Below are positions 1 through 10,775 of a stretch of DNA of 64,000 bases, piece after piece (the stretch's first letter is position 1; every line of letters begins with the position of its first letter). Source of the stretch: Luzula sylvatica (lineage: Eukaryota > Streptophyta > Magnoliopsida > Poales > Juncaceae). The stretch spans positions 23,211,914 to 23,275,913 of the forward strand of contig OX326958.1 in NCBI GenBank assembly GCA_946800325.1. Direction: 5' to 3'. The translations under genes and the position numbers were made by a program. The notes under the pieces were generated by a model that saw nothing but the letters and a program-made list of their open reading frames with translations, was not told the origin of the DNA and did no database searches.

Positions 1-401
1 GCAAGTAGCCGGTGAGTTAAAGCTACAAAGCAACCACCCACCGAACTCCGTAAACAAATATCGCGTGTTATTTGTTTCGGTATTGTATTTCTTTCTCTAA
101 TTTATTTACACTTCCGCACCAAATTGTAATTGTATCCATTACCGCGAAAATTAGACCGTAGGACTTCCTATTCACCTCCCCTCTATGTCTAAATTAAACA
201 ACAAATAAAACTCTAGCCTAGCCCTCTATTTATAGCTAAACTCCTACCCAATACAAGGAAATAATACAAGGAAATAATCATTGCCTTAATTACCATTCAA
301 TCATGGCAATATCAATATATGGAGAGTTTTCCTATTTCTTCAAGGTTTCATTTTTTCCATTTCCTAATCTTCAGGTTTCCAAAAGTCTCCATACCATAAC
401 A
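1..401 (-). mobile_element. LTR of a retrotransposon, cut by the window edge
   Basis: Read on the minus strand, the sequence opens with TGTTATGG at 401. It carries a TATA box (TATAAATAGAGG, about 223-234) and then a GC-richer downstream part running off the window. This is the layout of a plant LTR (TG start, U3 promoter, R/U5). There is no polypurine tract just outside 401, so 401 is more likely the outer edge of a 5' or solo LTR than the inner edge of a 3' LTR. The superfamily cannot be told. Confidence 0.5.
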
Positions 402-1840
402 CTTTATACGTAACTTGTGATGGAAAGAGAGTACATGTCAATAACATCGTTGCCACTCATTCATTATGAGAAATGATATTATAGGGCCCTTGATAAAGTA
501 GAATTATGAATGGATCTAATATAACTGAAGTGCAGTTATATATTTATAATTTACTTAATAGAGATCAAGAAATTATTATAATACAAAGATGACACATCCC
601 TACTTTGTATATTAATCGCAATATCATAAAGGCAAGGAATGGACACAATCAATATCACTAGGATTACGTTTCGTAAAAAGATTACTAAACATCTAAGTTA
701 TTTGGGTAACCGTAATGTATAGCTAGAATACCGCTTACGGTTTGTGGAATAAAATGTTTTATTCCATTGCCAACATAACATAGATCCTCTATATAGGTCA
801 CACCAATTGAACGGGAAACAACAAATATATTATATATATTTGCTATGTATAAAGATTTCGTGTTGTATGAAATACATATACAAATAGAAAATATGTAAAA
901 TATTATGTCATACGAGATGACTACCTAGCATGGAAATAAATTCAATGGAATGTGCATATTATGAGAATAATATATGTAGCACATATCATAATTTGTTTCA
1001 AGGCCAAGCCCATAACAAATTGAGAAGTCCAAATAAACATGGATCATGACCATAAATTCGAGACAGATTTTGAGGCATGTTTGAACAGATATTTGAAATA
1101 GCGAAACTTCACCATTATGTACAAATGACCTATGTAAATTATAGCCATTTGAATGTAGTTTTTAATGGAGAAGATTTCAAGTCATTTGGAATTTTCTAGA
1201 AGAAGTTATGACAGAAACAATGACCAATGGTCAGAAGTTAATGTGCTGCTTCGAATTTTGTGCATGCCTTAATTACGAATTTTGAAAGGGTTTTGACCTA
1301 ATTTTTAGGGACTATAAATATGAGACATGGCTAAGCATTTTATAATAAGAGTTTTTCTCTCTATAGTCAGTCTCTCTCTTTCTCTTGAAGTGTTTGTTGA
1401 AACGTTGATTGATTAAGCAATAACGGGCGACGGAGTTAGGTGCGGACAAGAGGACGCTAGCACGGACTCGACGCCGTTCTTGTTTCGGATTCAAGGGTGA
1501 ACCCAAGAGGACCAGACCTATGTTAAAGATCTTTGGTATTGTATTCTAATCCTTCTTGTAGGATAAATAAAATAAATTAGAGTAGAAAATTAGCTTAAGT
1601 AAGACGATTCCCGACTTTGTTGGAATAAATTTTTAATATTTACTCTGACGAACGTCATGAAATCCTTCAGTTTCATCTATTAGGTATGTTCAATATATGA
1701 AGTTTTTCATATATTCGTGTTATCAAATGATAATCTTTTATCATTGTTTGCAGAAATGAAACGTACTTTTAATCAACACGACATTCTTATTATGTATATT
1801 TGTGTTCCTGCAAATATCCAAGATATGTGAACATTTTAGA
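402..1840. other. AT-rich intergenic stretch with one promoter-like segment
   Basis: No convincing coding region. At about 1313 a TATAAATA box is followed by a CT-rich leader and a GC-richer segment to about 1510. That layout resembles a second decayed LTR promoter and leader, but I found no paired ends or primer-binding site. The open frame at 1312-1506 (minus) has no recognisable domain. Confidence 0.35.
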
Positions 1841-1842
1841 GT

Positions 1843-4510
1843 TCAATATTTATTTTCACTTAAAGTTCTGATGTTCATGACCAAGCGCATCTTCTTGAAC
1901 ACTTCTAAATGTAAATATAAAAGCTCAGGGAACAAGATGTAAATAACATCCAATTCATAAATATAACAAATAAAAATTATCCACATATGATAGCTTTTAG
2001 AACACAAATCTAACGGTCTATACCAATTTCTGGAGGGTTTCTTGAAATGTAAAGGATAACCCAGGTAATTAATTGGTAATTGAGTCAGTTTGCACCCTAA
2101 TTCTTGTGCCAACATCTCAGCTGAATCAGTGAATTTGGAATAACTACCACCTCTGATTTTTCAGAATTAATCGTCAATCGAGATTGTTCTCCAAAAATAT
2201 CTAGGATGAATTTAAGTCTCCTCACTTGTTTCAATTTCGGCTTAATAAAGAAGATGAAATCATCAGCATAAAAAATGGAATTAACGGAATTCCTTAAGGG
2301 TCTTTCAATAAAATTTTGACTTCCTAACTTCTCCAAAATTCTCCCCAGAGTATCCATAGCAATGCTCAAGAGATAAGGTGAAAGATGATCACCTTGTCTC
2401 ACCTTGCTCTTTAAATGAATAGACTTACCAGGACTGCCATTGAGCAGAACTTTTGTGGACCCACCTATGACCCAATTAAGAATCCAATATATCCACTTCT
2501 CTCCAAAACCCCTTGCTCTAAGAATTTTGCGTAAAAAAACCCAAAAGATTGTATCAAAAGTTTTGTGTATATGTGCCTTAAAAAGTAACACAGATTTTTT
2601 TCTATAGCTGAAATATGCAACACCTCTCTAGCATAAAAATAACATTCTGAAATTTCTCTGCCTTGCACAAACCCTAATTGTTTTGATTCTTGTTTTTTGT
2701 CTACCCAGGCTATAATTGCTTTACTGTTTTGTATGCATATTTTTTTATTGATAGATCTATTTTTGTTCCATTGTTTTAATTCTTCCCTAATTCTCTCAAT
2801 TTCTGCTCAAACTGATTGAAGTTTTTTGCTTTATTGTTTTTGAGATGATCTTCAATTATCTCTTTAAACTGACCACCCGATTTCTCTTGCAATATGCTAC
2901 TCCTCCTCATTTGTAATGGTTTCACTGGTTGTTCCTTTTCATTCAAGAGTGCTACTTCCATTGAAGCTAAAAGATCATTAAGGGTACTATTGTGAGGTCC
3001 CTCTAACAATAGGATATGGTTGGATTCTTCTAAAGTCTGTTGAGGATCTTGCTCAATTGGACTATGAGGCTCTCTCATAACAGATACTAAAGACTCAGAT
3101 TGCTCATATGGCTGGGTGATTAATCTCTCAGAGCTTGGGGAAGAAGTCTCTAAAGGCAATGTAGGATTGGATTCATCTAAATTGAGATTATGGTTTGTGT
3201 TCCTTTATTAGGTGGCAACTTCTTAACCTCAATGTGAGATGAAGGTTAAACAATTGGGGATGATGTTGTTGATGTTGAACACTGACCCACTAAATTCTTA
3301 CCTGTTGAAATATAAACTTAATTAATATGTTTTATTAAATTATGTTTTAGGTTCATGTTTTATTAAATTCAATGTATGAGTGTGAAAGGTCAAGTTCATC
3401 CGGGGAATTTGATTCATGAACTTGATATTAGTGAGAAGTTAATGTGAGAGTTTGATGTGATTCATGTATGTATGAATTATGTAACCTATAAATATGATCT
3501 CATTTCATTTGTAAGGTGAAGAAAGTAAGATATAAAAAGAAATAAAAACAAGTGTTAAGAAATATTGAGAATAATTCTTCTTTCTTCCTTCATTAAAATA
3601 TGAATTTTGTGAGCTTATTCCAACATTACACACCAATTCCTCTCTCTCTCTCCCTACTATTGGAATAAGATGGTTCAACTCCTTTATAGTGTACCAAACC
3701 CTTTGTTTCAACTCTTGGGGATGATGTACCAGGCCGACCCAATATCCTGTTTTTTTTCTTGTTCACTGTATCATTGAAATTATCTTGTGGGCATATGTGT
3801 TTACCAATCTTTATTCAAGTTCACTGTATCATTGAAATTTTCTTTTTTGGCATCCAGTATTCATCAACCAGTATTTCAGATTCAAGAGGAGTTAATTGAA
3901 TTTTGCAGATAGAAAAACTATCATGAATGGTAAGAGATCTAGGGGTTGATTGGGTTTTAGAGCAAGAAATCCAGATAATCATTGGACCAAACAACCCTTC
4001 TTTTTTCAGGTTAGTCATGGAATGGAGAAAACCAATACTCCCTACCAACCCTTTCAGGAAGTCCATGTTGCATAAATGATAGGGAATATTTTTCAGCAAG
4101 AGTTTTACTTTGTGATACTTAAGGTCTTGTTTTTGCTGAGAGATTACAAAATTTTGTGTGTAATAATTTGCATTTGTATTTGTTTGTCTTTGTGGGATCT
4201 TAAGAAATTAGAGGCTACATGCCCAAAAATCCTACACTTGTGACGCTTGATTGGATTCTTGCAGTCTCTTCTTGAGTTCCCCGGAGCTCAGAGAGAAAGA
4301 GCGTCGCCAGTATGAGAAAAACCCCAACGATCTTTTGGCCATATATTATTGAATACGGGGCCAAACGAGGCATATGAGGTTGCGTTCGAAACATTTCGAT
4401 GCCTTTTACAATTCATCTGCAGCCTACATTCTGAGATAGACGATCCAGACTGGTTAAATGATCGATCGTCACATGCTGCGCAACTAGGGTTTGAAGATCT
4501 GCAACAGCAC
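1843..4510 (-). mobile_element. Decayed L1-type LINE with reverse transcriptase remains
   Basis: On the minus strand, 2097-2591 encodes a reverse transcriptase core with a KVRQGD motif and the catalytic FYADD motif. It continues after frame breaks into 1843-2115, where 'INYLGYPL' matches the usual LINE thumb region. Upstream, 2776-3159 gives a charged, coiled-coil-prone linker. 3821-4099 resembles the ORF1 region of plant LINEs (DUF4283-like), followed by a possible Cys/His knuckle near 4200-4240. Frameshifts, stops and a solo LTR insertion show it is dead. The outer limits are estimates. Confidence 0.65.
3303..3625. mobile_element. Solo LTR inside the LINE
   Basis: A 323-bp block begins TGTTG and ends CAACA, the inverted ends expected of an LTR. 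It is flanked by 5-bp near-duplicates (ttacc at 3298-3302, ttaca at 3626-3630). A CTATAAATA promoter box lies near 3486. No internal retrotransposon region is attached, so this is best read as a solo LTR left by recombination. It sits in the ORF1/linker part of the LINE and is therefore younger than it. Confidence 0.6.
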
Positions 4511-4549
4511 TTGTGGTGAAAGACCATCGGTAAAAAAAAAATCCTTGAT

Positions 4550-5040
4550 TAGCCCGTAACCATACTAGTAACAGCCGTACGAGTCAATTCTGATGCACAC
4601 CTAGTGAATACATGAAGAGATTGTGTGTTCTTTTGTGGCATAATTGGCTTATTTAGTTTACGGTTATGGATTATTTAGTTGTATAAATGTGTAATTAGTT
4701 CTAATTTTGAATCATTTGGTTGTATCAAGTAATTATAGATAATTGAGTTTTAAATTTATAATATTAAATTATTTGGAAGGAGAACAAATTACGTAATTGA
4801 GTTGTAATGGTTGAATTGTAATTGTGAATATTTTGGAATGTATAACTCTGGATGGCTAAGTTTGTAAGTCGGCTTGTCTGACTCTTACATGGTTTAAATC
4901 AATCTCATATGTTCATAATTTATTGTCAAAAATTCATTAATTATTTTAACATTTGTAAAATTATTTTCGTAATTTAATTTTGTCAAAAAAAAAAATTCAC
5001 AATTCAGTGGGAAAAGGTGAAACCAAATGTTGATTTCAAA
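4550..5040. other. AT-rich intergenic, no gene seen
   Basis: AT-rich sequence with short homopolymers. No splice-competent open frame, TIR pair or RNA signature found. Confidence 0.5.
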
Positions 5041-5165
5041 TGACTAAACGGAGAAGGTTTGGTGGTCCTCCATCTATTGGTGTCAATGAGGCTTGAACCC
5101 ACAATCTCTCACAATATATGATTTTTGTTTCTCACACCCAACCAACTGGGTTATGAGCCTATTGA
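5041..5165 (-). repeat. tRNA-derived SINE copy
   Basis: On the minus strand there is an A-box-like TAACCCAGTTGG and, after about 45 bases, a B-box-like GGGTTCAAGCC. These are the two internal RNA polymerase III promoter elements of a tRNA-derived SINE. The tail (GAGGACCACCAAACC, then CTCCATTTA-type sequence) recurs in other copies at 5172, about 6559 and 40042. Confidence 0.6.
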
Positions 5166-5171
5166 CAAAAA

Positions 5172-5296
5172 ATGAGTAAATGGAGAAGGTTCGTGGTCCT
5201 CCATCCCACTGGTGACAATGAGACTTGAACCCACAACCTCTCACAACATATGATTTTTTTGTCTCACACCCAACCAACTGAGTTATGATCCCATTA
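5172..5296 (-). repeat. Second tandem SINE copy
   Basis: Very similar to the copy at 5041-5165 and in the same orientation: A-box-like TAACTCAGTTGG, B-box-like GGGTTCAAGTC and the same tail. Head-to-tail pairs of this SINE also occur at about 40042-40265. Confidence 0.6.
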
Positions 5297-5312
5297 GGCT
5301 CATGGCCTAGTT

Positions 5313-6014
5313 AGGGATGTGGGTATCCGATCCGGACGGGTCGGGTAATATCCGATTAAGCCTACCCGCGGGTTGGGTATTATCCGATTACAAAATATTC
5401 GACACGGGTACGAGTAGGGTATGGGTGAGACCATACCTGACCCGTGGGTAAACCCGACCCGAACCCGAATTTTAATTACTCTAATTATGTTAGTATTTAA
5501 ACCTTCTTTTAACTCTAGCCACTAATTTTACTTCTTTCCCTCTCTCTTCTACAGTCGATTTTTCTCACTTAGCAGTCATTTTTCTCTAGCCGCTAAGTTT
5601 AACAGTACTAATTTTGGGTATGAGAATATTGTTTTGAGTTTAAGTTTAAAATTAGATGAAAAAAAATGCTTCTGATGGAACCTTGTGATAAGAATTTTAA
5701 GATTTTCATATACTTGCTTCTTGATTTCTGATGGATATTTAATAAAAAAAATTGCATCAAAATCATTATGTAAGAAATGTACGATTTTTATTTAGGAAAT
5801 AAACAAACAAATTTAAGTTAAGTGTATGTTTAAATATGGGTAAAATTTCCCGTGGGTAATCCGAAAATTCGTGGGTACTAAACGGGGCGGATAAAAATTA
5901 CCCGTTTAGCTGGCAGGTCGAGTACGGGTATTACTCGATTAAGACGGGTAAGGATATGGATGCGGCTATACCCGACCCGAACCCGACCCGAACCCGACCC
6001 ATTGACATCCCTAA
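5313..6014. mobile_element. Non-autonomous hAT element 1 (AGGGATGT ends)
   Basis: The element is 702 bp. It begins AGGGATGT and ends ACATCCCTAA, with interior arms rich in CCCGACCCGAACCC and its complement. The exact 8-bp target duplication GCCTAGTT (5305-5312 and 6015-6022) is the hAT signature. The AGGGATGTCAATGGG-type terminus is common in plant non-autonomous hATs. No transposase frame. Confidence 0.8.
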
Positions 6015-6070
6015 GCCTAGTTGATCGAGTGTGAGACATAAAAAATCATATGTTGTGAGAAGTTGTGGGT

Positions 6071-6549
6071 AAAACTGACAAAGATGACCCGAACCCGAAA
6101 GACCGACCTGAGTAACCTGAAGTCCGACCCGACCTGACTAATCATAATTTTCAAAAATCAAACAACCCGACTCGGACCGACCCGGGACTAAATGATCCGA
6201 ACCCAAAATTAGATGTTTTATAAGGTACTCGAACTTGACCCGATCCGAGACCGAGTAACCCGAGACCCGAATATAACCCGAATTTAATTGTTGTTTCAAG
6301 TTTTATAAAAATAATTCAAGTATATTTTTGTCCGAAATTGAAATCAACTCAAACCCGATATAATGGAACCCGAAGAATCTGACCCGAACACTTAATTTAA
6401 CCCGAAAAGAATCCGGTCAAAATAGAATCCGAACACAACCCGACCTGATCCTAGTTATGTTCACCCGAAAATAACCCGGACATAAGAATGACCCGAACCT
6501 GAAAATACTCACCCGGTTATGATCCGACCCACCCGATTTGCCACTTCTA
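6071..6549. mobile_element. Non-autonomous hAT element 2 (TAGAAGTGGCAAA end)
   Basis: A 479-bp block of degenerate CCCGAACCCGA repeats. Its right end, read inward, is TAGAAGTGGCAAATCGGG, a typical plant hAT terminus; the left end is more diverged. It is flanked by GTTGTGGGT on both sides (6062-6070 and 6550-6558), consistent with an 8-bp hAT duplication. The frame at 6417-6701 (minus) lies across it and is not a gene. Confidence 0.7.
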
Positions 6550-6619
6550 GTTGTGGGTTCAATCTTCTTTGGCATCGAGCCATCAATGTATAGAAGACAT
6601 ATGAGGATTCTCCATTTAT

Positions 6620-7440
6620 TATCAAACCAAAAAAAATGTTGATTTGAAACCGGTATTATATGTTGCCAATAAGGTTTTGAGAAGAAATACCACGAAAACA
6701 TAAGCTAGTACAATTGTTCTTTTATATTTATTTGTTTAATTAGAATTAAGAAGTTCAATCGACCGGAAAATTGAAAATTTGGATAGATTTAATATTTTAA
6801 AAGTTTTAAGCAGATAAAATTAATATATTTTAATTTTGAAAAGATAAATTTTATAGGTTTTTAGTTATACAGGAATAAATTTAATATTAACAGTTTTAAA
6901 AGAACAATTTGATATATTGAGATTACGAGAAAGATAGAAAATTAGCATTTTTTTTGAAGAATTTTTATTAATTATTGGTAGCACAAAAAGTTAGACATCT
7001 TGTCAAATTTTCAATCATACCGACCTCATCATTAAACATATCTTATAAATATCAACATTTCAGATATTTTTAGTAGATATGAAAGTAACTTCCATCTTCA
7101 TTTGTCTGAAATTTGGCACATCATGTTTGGATTTCAGGCCCCCAATTTGAACTATTCGAAATAATGGTCCAAATAGTTTTGATTCAATCGTTTTTGTCCA
7201 CCACGATATAAAGACTTGTGACTTGTTTCAATTCAAATCTTCTAGAAATTTTATTAAAGAAAGTGAACTTATATGACAAAAACAAATTAACAATATACAA
7301 CATGTGAACTTCAAAAAAAAAAGTTAAAACAAAAGAAAACATTTCAAGCAAGCACGAATAAGGGTATTCACTAAAAACATAACATTACAAAAAAAGTACA
7401 AAAAATAATATTATATGATAAACACCCTATAAATTTAATC
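6620..7440. other. AT-rich intergenic, no gene seen
   Basis: AT-rich sequence downstream of the SAM-domain gene, which ends at 7456 on the minus strand. The part nearest 7456 will hold its 3' UTR and polyadenylation signals; no single signal stands out. Confidence 0.5.
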
Positions 7441-7455
7441 ATTTCTTTTTCGTTG

Positions 7456-8551
7456 TTAGGGTTCGAGCTTCAAGGACACGACACGAGATTGTCTATTTTT
7501 CTTGGCCACCCTTACGAATACAATTGAAAGACAAGCCGGGGCCCACCACGGCCTCCTTATTTCTTGTTCTCCCTTCAAACATGCAACTAAAATATAACGT
7601 ATAAGTGATTAGGCCCAAATTCATGTTTTGTAAGGGTATTTACGATATGTTAATGTTTCGAGAGGAGCAATGTTGTGAAATTCTTCTATAAGTGATTAGG
7701 CCCAAATTCATGTTTTGTAAGGGTATTTACGATATGTTAATGTTTCGAGAGGAGCAATGTTGTGAAATTCTTCTATAAGTGATTAGGCCCAAATTCATGT
7801 TTTGTAACGGTATTTGCCCTTCTAAAACAATCCAAATTATCAAAAATACCATAAAGATCTCCAAATTGTTAACTTGGTCAAATTTATCATGTTTATTATG
7901 GTTTAATTTACAAATCTAGTTGAATGTGAATCATTATGATATTTTGAACTCCCCCTTTTGGAAATTTGTCCTATAATTTAATTGAAGCATAATGAAGAGT
8001 AAATATGTATAACCTTTAATGCGCCTAAGTTCTTTGCAGAGAGTGATAAAGTCTCCCCATTTCATGTGGCAACGCCTTATAAATCGCAAAATTTGCTCAG
8101 TTGTAAAAGTGGATAAGCTTTCTAGATACTCTCCGTTCACTCCATTTTCTTCAAATACTTGGCGGTATCCACCTAGGTTTATCTCCTCTAACCACAACCC
8201 AACATCCTGTAAAAATTGGGTGTAAATTGAGGATAATTGGGGGGGAGTTGAGTTTAATTACAACGATTGAGAGCAATTGATGAAAATCAGACTGAAATTA
8301 AGTGAAATCGAGTAAATTTTGAGAGACATATCCAACCAAATCTAAGCTAATTTGGCAAAAATCAAGTTAAATTCATCTAAATGATTGATTTTGAAAGGAA
8401 CATCTTTCCTCACTTCAATTTCATACACAGAAAGCACAACCAGTTGAGGAAACTAACTATGAACAAAATTCACGAAAAATACACAAACCTCGACAGTCCA
8501 TATGAAGAAATCCAACGGCTCAGGCGATCTTCTTTTATTCGTCTCTCTCAT
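7456..8551 (-). CDS. Small SAM (sterile alpha motif) domain protein, 3 coding exons
   Basis: Coding exons are 8489-8551, 8014-8206 and 7456-7586, giving 128 aa with all junctions in frame and GT-AG. The start is MRETNKRR. The SAM domain covers roughly residues 17-85 (FIWTVEDVGLWLEEI, NGVNGEYLE, FTTEQILRF, WGDFITLCKELRRIK). The basic C-terminal tail contains RRPWWAP and ends VVSLKLEP. SAM domains mediate protein-protein or protein-RNA contacts. The whole arrangement, including the 'RRPWWAP' tail, matches a short plant SAM family as I remember it; its molecular role is not known to me. A non-coding 5' exon ends at 8642 with donor GTGAGT, and a short intron (8568-8641) precedes the coding start exon. 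Intron 2 contains an 87-bp tandem repeat. The gene looks intact. Confidence 0.87.
7601..7812. repeat. 87-bp tandem repeat, about 2.4 copies, in an intron
   Basis: Units begin at 7601, 7688 and 7775 with ATAAGTGATTAGGCCCAAAT. The first two are essentially identical and the third stops after about 38 bp. The array lies in the intron just upstream of the last SAM-gene exon. Confidence 0.9.
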
Positions 8552-8641
8552 CGCCCAAACAAAACCCCTACAAGAAGAAACCAATTACACAAATCAGTCA
8601 AAAAAACCAAACAAATTTCCCCCAAATCTACGCAAACTCAC

Positions 8642-8870
8642 CTTTATCAAGAAAAACAAGATTTGAAGAATTTCAAGCCACCAATCGCGTGAAATTCTTC
8701 AATCAGAGAGAGGCCCTGAAAGTGGGTAGTAGGGTTAAGGGTGATTATCGAAGAGACGGTGGAGCATGGAGAGAAGGGGAGAGGAGAAGAGAAAAGGGGG
8801 ACCAGCTACCTCGATATCGAATCTACAGTGTGTAAAGAAATGGAGTGAGACTCACTCAAACCACTCGACC
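8642..8870 (-). promoter_or_regulatory. 5' UTR exon and promoter-proximal region of the SAM gene
   Basis: CT-rich leader on the minus strand ending at 8642 with AAAG|GTGAGT. It contains a short upstream open frame, MLHRLFDNHP then stop, beginning at about 8767. The exact transcription start cannot be set from sequence. Confidence 0.5.
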
Positions 8871-9023
8871 TCGCTTCTCACTGCCGAGATGAGATGTGTT
8901 GCGTTAAAATACTGACAAATGGGACGCACTTTGGGCTGACGTTCACTGGGTCCGATTTTGTGTGCTGTCTTCCATTTTGTTTCAATCAATGGGTACGTGT
9001 ATAGTTATTAGTATTTAAATTAA

Positions 9024-9615
9024 GGGAAATTTTACAAAAAAACTCCTGTTTTTTTTGGATATTTAAAAAATTCTCTATTTTTTGAAAACTTCAAAAAGAC
9101 TTTTCTACTAAATTTTTATTTTCAAATATCCATATGAGGTTAAAATTAAAGAACATCTTGCAAATATTTAAAAATTAAAATATCATGAAATTATTGAAAA
9201 AATACATAAAATAAGAACGAAAAAAAATTTAGATGTTTAAAAGAAATATTTTTCTATCAATATATTTTCAAGATGTTTATTTTATTATTATCTGATGTTA
9301 ATTTTTCATGAATAATAAATGAAATAGTAAAATTATACAAACACATCATTTAATAATTTTAATTTTGCGAAATCACTACATGTTAATAATTATTTATGAA
9401 TTTTCTTAAAACAAATAAAATTATTGAAAAAATATACATATGAAATAGAAAGGTATTTTGGTTAAATTTTTTTTAACACCATTCATGGTTAGTTTTAACC
9501 CTTATATGCGATATTTGAAAATAAAAGTTTGGCAGAGAGGTTTTTGGAGTTTCCAACAAAATAAGAGATTTTTTAGAATATCCAAAAAAGATAAAGAATT
9601 TTTTGAAAATTTCCC
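9024..9615. mobile_element. Mutator-like MITE with 9-bp target duplication
   Basis: The 592-bp element starts GGGAAATTTTAC and ends GAAAATTTCCC, with long, degenerate inverted arms. It is flanked by the exact 9-bp repeat TTAAATTAA (9015-9023, 9616-9624), the size typical of Mutator-like elements. No coding capacity. Relatives lie at about 30636-31446 and, truncated, near 22975-23300 and 26920-27610. Confidence 0.75.
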
Positions 9616-9636
9616 TTAAATTAAAGGAAATTAAAA

Positions 9637-9639
<3 letters not shown>

Positions 9640-9692
<53 letters not shown>
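9640..9692. repeat. (TA)n microsatellite
   Basis: About 53 bp of uninterrupted TA repeats just outside the right end of the Mutator-like MITE. Confidence 0.95.
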
Positions 9693-9695
<3 letters not shown>

Positions 9696-9699
9696 CGAA

Positions 9700-10240
9700 A
9701 TTTTTTTGATTCAAATATTTCAAAATTAATCTCAATAGGATTTTAAAAATCTGGTATCAAATGATTTTAAAAACAAGTTGTTTTAATTAACACGATTATA
9801 TAAAGTATTAGTATAATTTCAATGCATAAACAAATATATATCTCCAGATTTTACCATCACGTCTTGTATATTATAATTAACGCATTTATATCAATATTCA
9901 AGAAATCTGAATTAAGAGATGTTTTTACTTGTACCTTTTCAATTTATTTTTTCTGCTTGCATAGAGTATTTTAGTACAATACACAAAAATCTCGAAGAGA
10001 GATTAAATTAGAAAATAATATTTTTTACACCTTTTTCATTTTATTTAATACTATATGAATTTTTCAAATGATAGTTTTAAAATAATAATAGTATTGAATA
10101 TATGATTTATATGGTTATACATTAATTTATTAGTTTTGTATATAAGCAATTATTATTGTATTTATATTCATGTTTAATCATGTTTATCAGTGTGATTTAT
10201 ATTTTATTTATATTCATGTTTATCAATGTGATTTATATTG
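9700..10240. other. AT-rich intergenic, no gene seen
   Basis: Very AT-rich. Duplicated phrases such as TATTCATGTTTA and AGTGTGATTTATAT occur near 10165-10235. No coding signal. Confidence 0.5.
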
Positions 10241-10242
10241 TA

Positions 10243-10775
10243 CTAGCTTTATCCCCGCGCAATTGCGCGGGATATTTTATATATAATTATTTAAATATAA
10301 TTAACGCGTGTGCGAATTAACGCGCATGCGTTTGAACTAAATTAATCTAATCATGACATATTTGCAAATATCATGATGTCAATAGATGCATAAGGTTCAT
10401 GAAATTAGTCTATCACGGATATTATTTTCTAGTATAATTTGTATAAATAACATTTGTTCAGGTGCTTCTAAAATCGATTAATATAATCATGACATATTCG
10501 CAAATTTTAATATGTATGTAAAATAGGAAAAAAAGACCAAATGTAAAAAATGTAAAATAAGAAAAAAGGATAAAAATGTAAAAATGGACCGAAATGTAAG
10601 AAAATGGACCGAAATGTAAAATAAGAAAAAATGGACCGAAATGTAAAAATGGACCGAAATGTAAAAAAGGATAAAAATGTAAAAGGATAAAAATGTAAAA
10701 TATTTTTTTACACAAAGGCCCTTGATGACGTGGAGGCCTAGAATTACAAGAAATTTCTTAACTTTATACATAAGA
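10243..10775 (-). mobile_element. Non-autonomous Helitron A
   Basis: On the minus strand it begins TCTTATGTATAAAGTT at 10775 and ends CTAG at 10243. A perfect terminal hairpin, CCCGCGCAATTGCGCGGG, lies 7 bases before CTAG. The flanking bases are A and T. 5'-TC, 3' hairpin plus CTRR and A/T insertion are the Helitron signature. The interior carries degenerate TTTACATTTTGGTCC-type repeats, which create the spurious Phe-rich frames at 10458-10795. Confidence 0.85.

Larger units (their letters stand above)
5297..6612 (+). repeat. SINE copy split into three pieces by two hAT insertions
   Basis: The SINE runs at 5297-5312, resumes at 6023-6070 and again at 6559 to about 6612. The joined pieces read as one plus-strand SINE: head GGCTCATGGCCTAGTTGATC, GTGTGAGACATAAAAAATCA, TTGTGGGTTCAATC, then the SINE tail. 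Each gap is filled by an element flanked by an exact 8-9 bp duplication of SINE sequence. Confidence 0.65.

Noticed and set aside
8381..8692. 103-aa plus-strand frame opposite the SAM gene
   Set aside because: It is antisense to the first coding exon, intron and leader of the SAM gene, which has clear splice sites and domain support.
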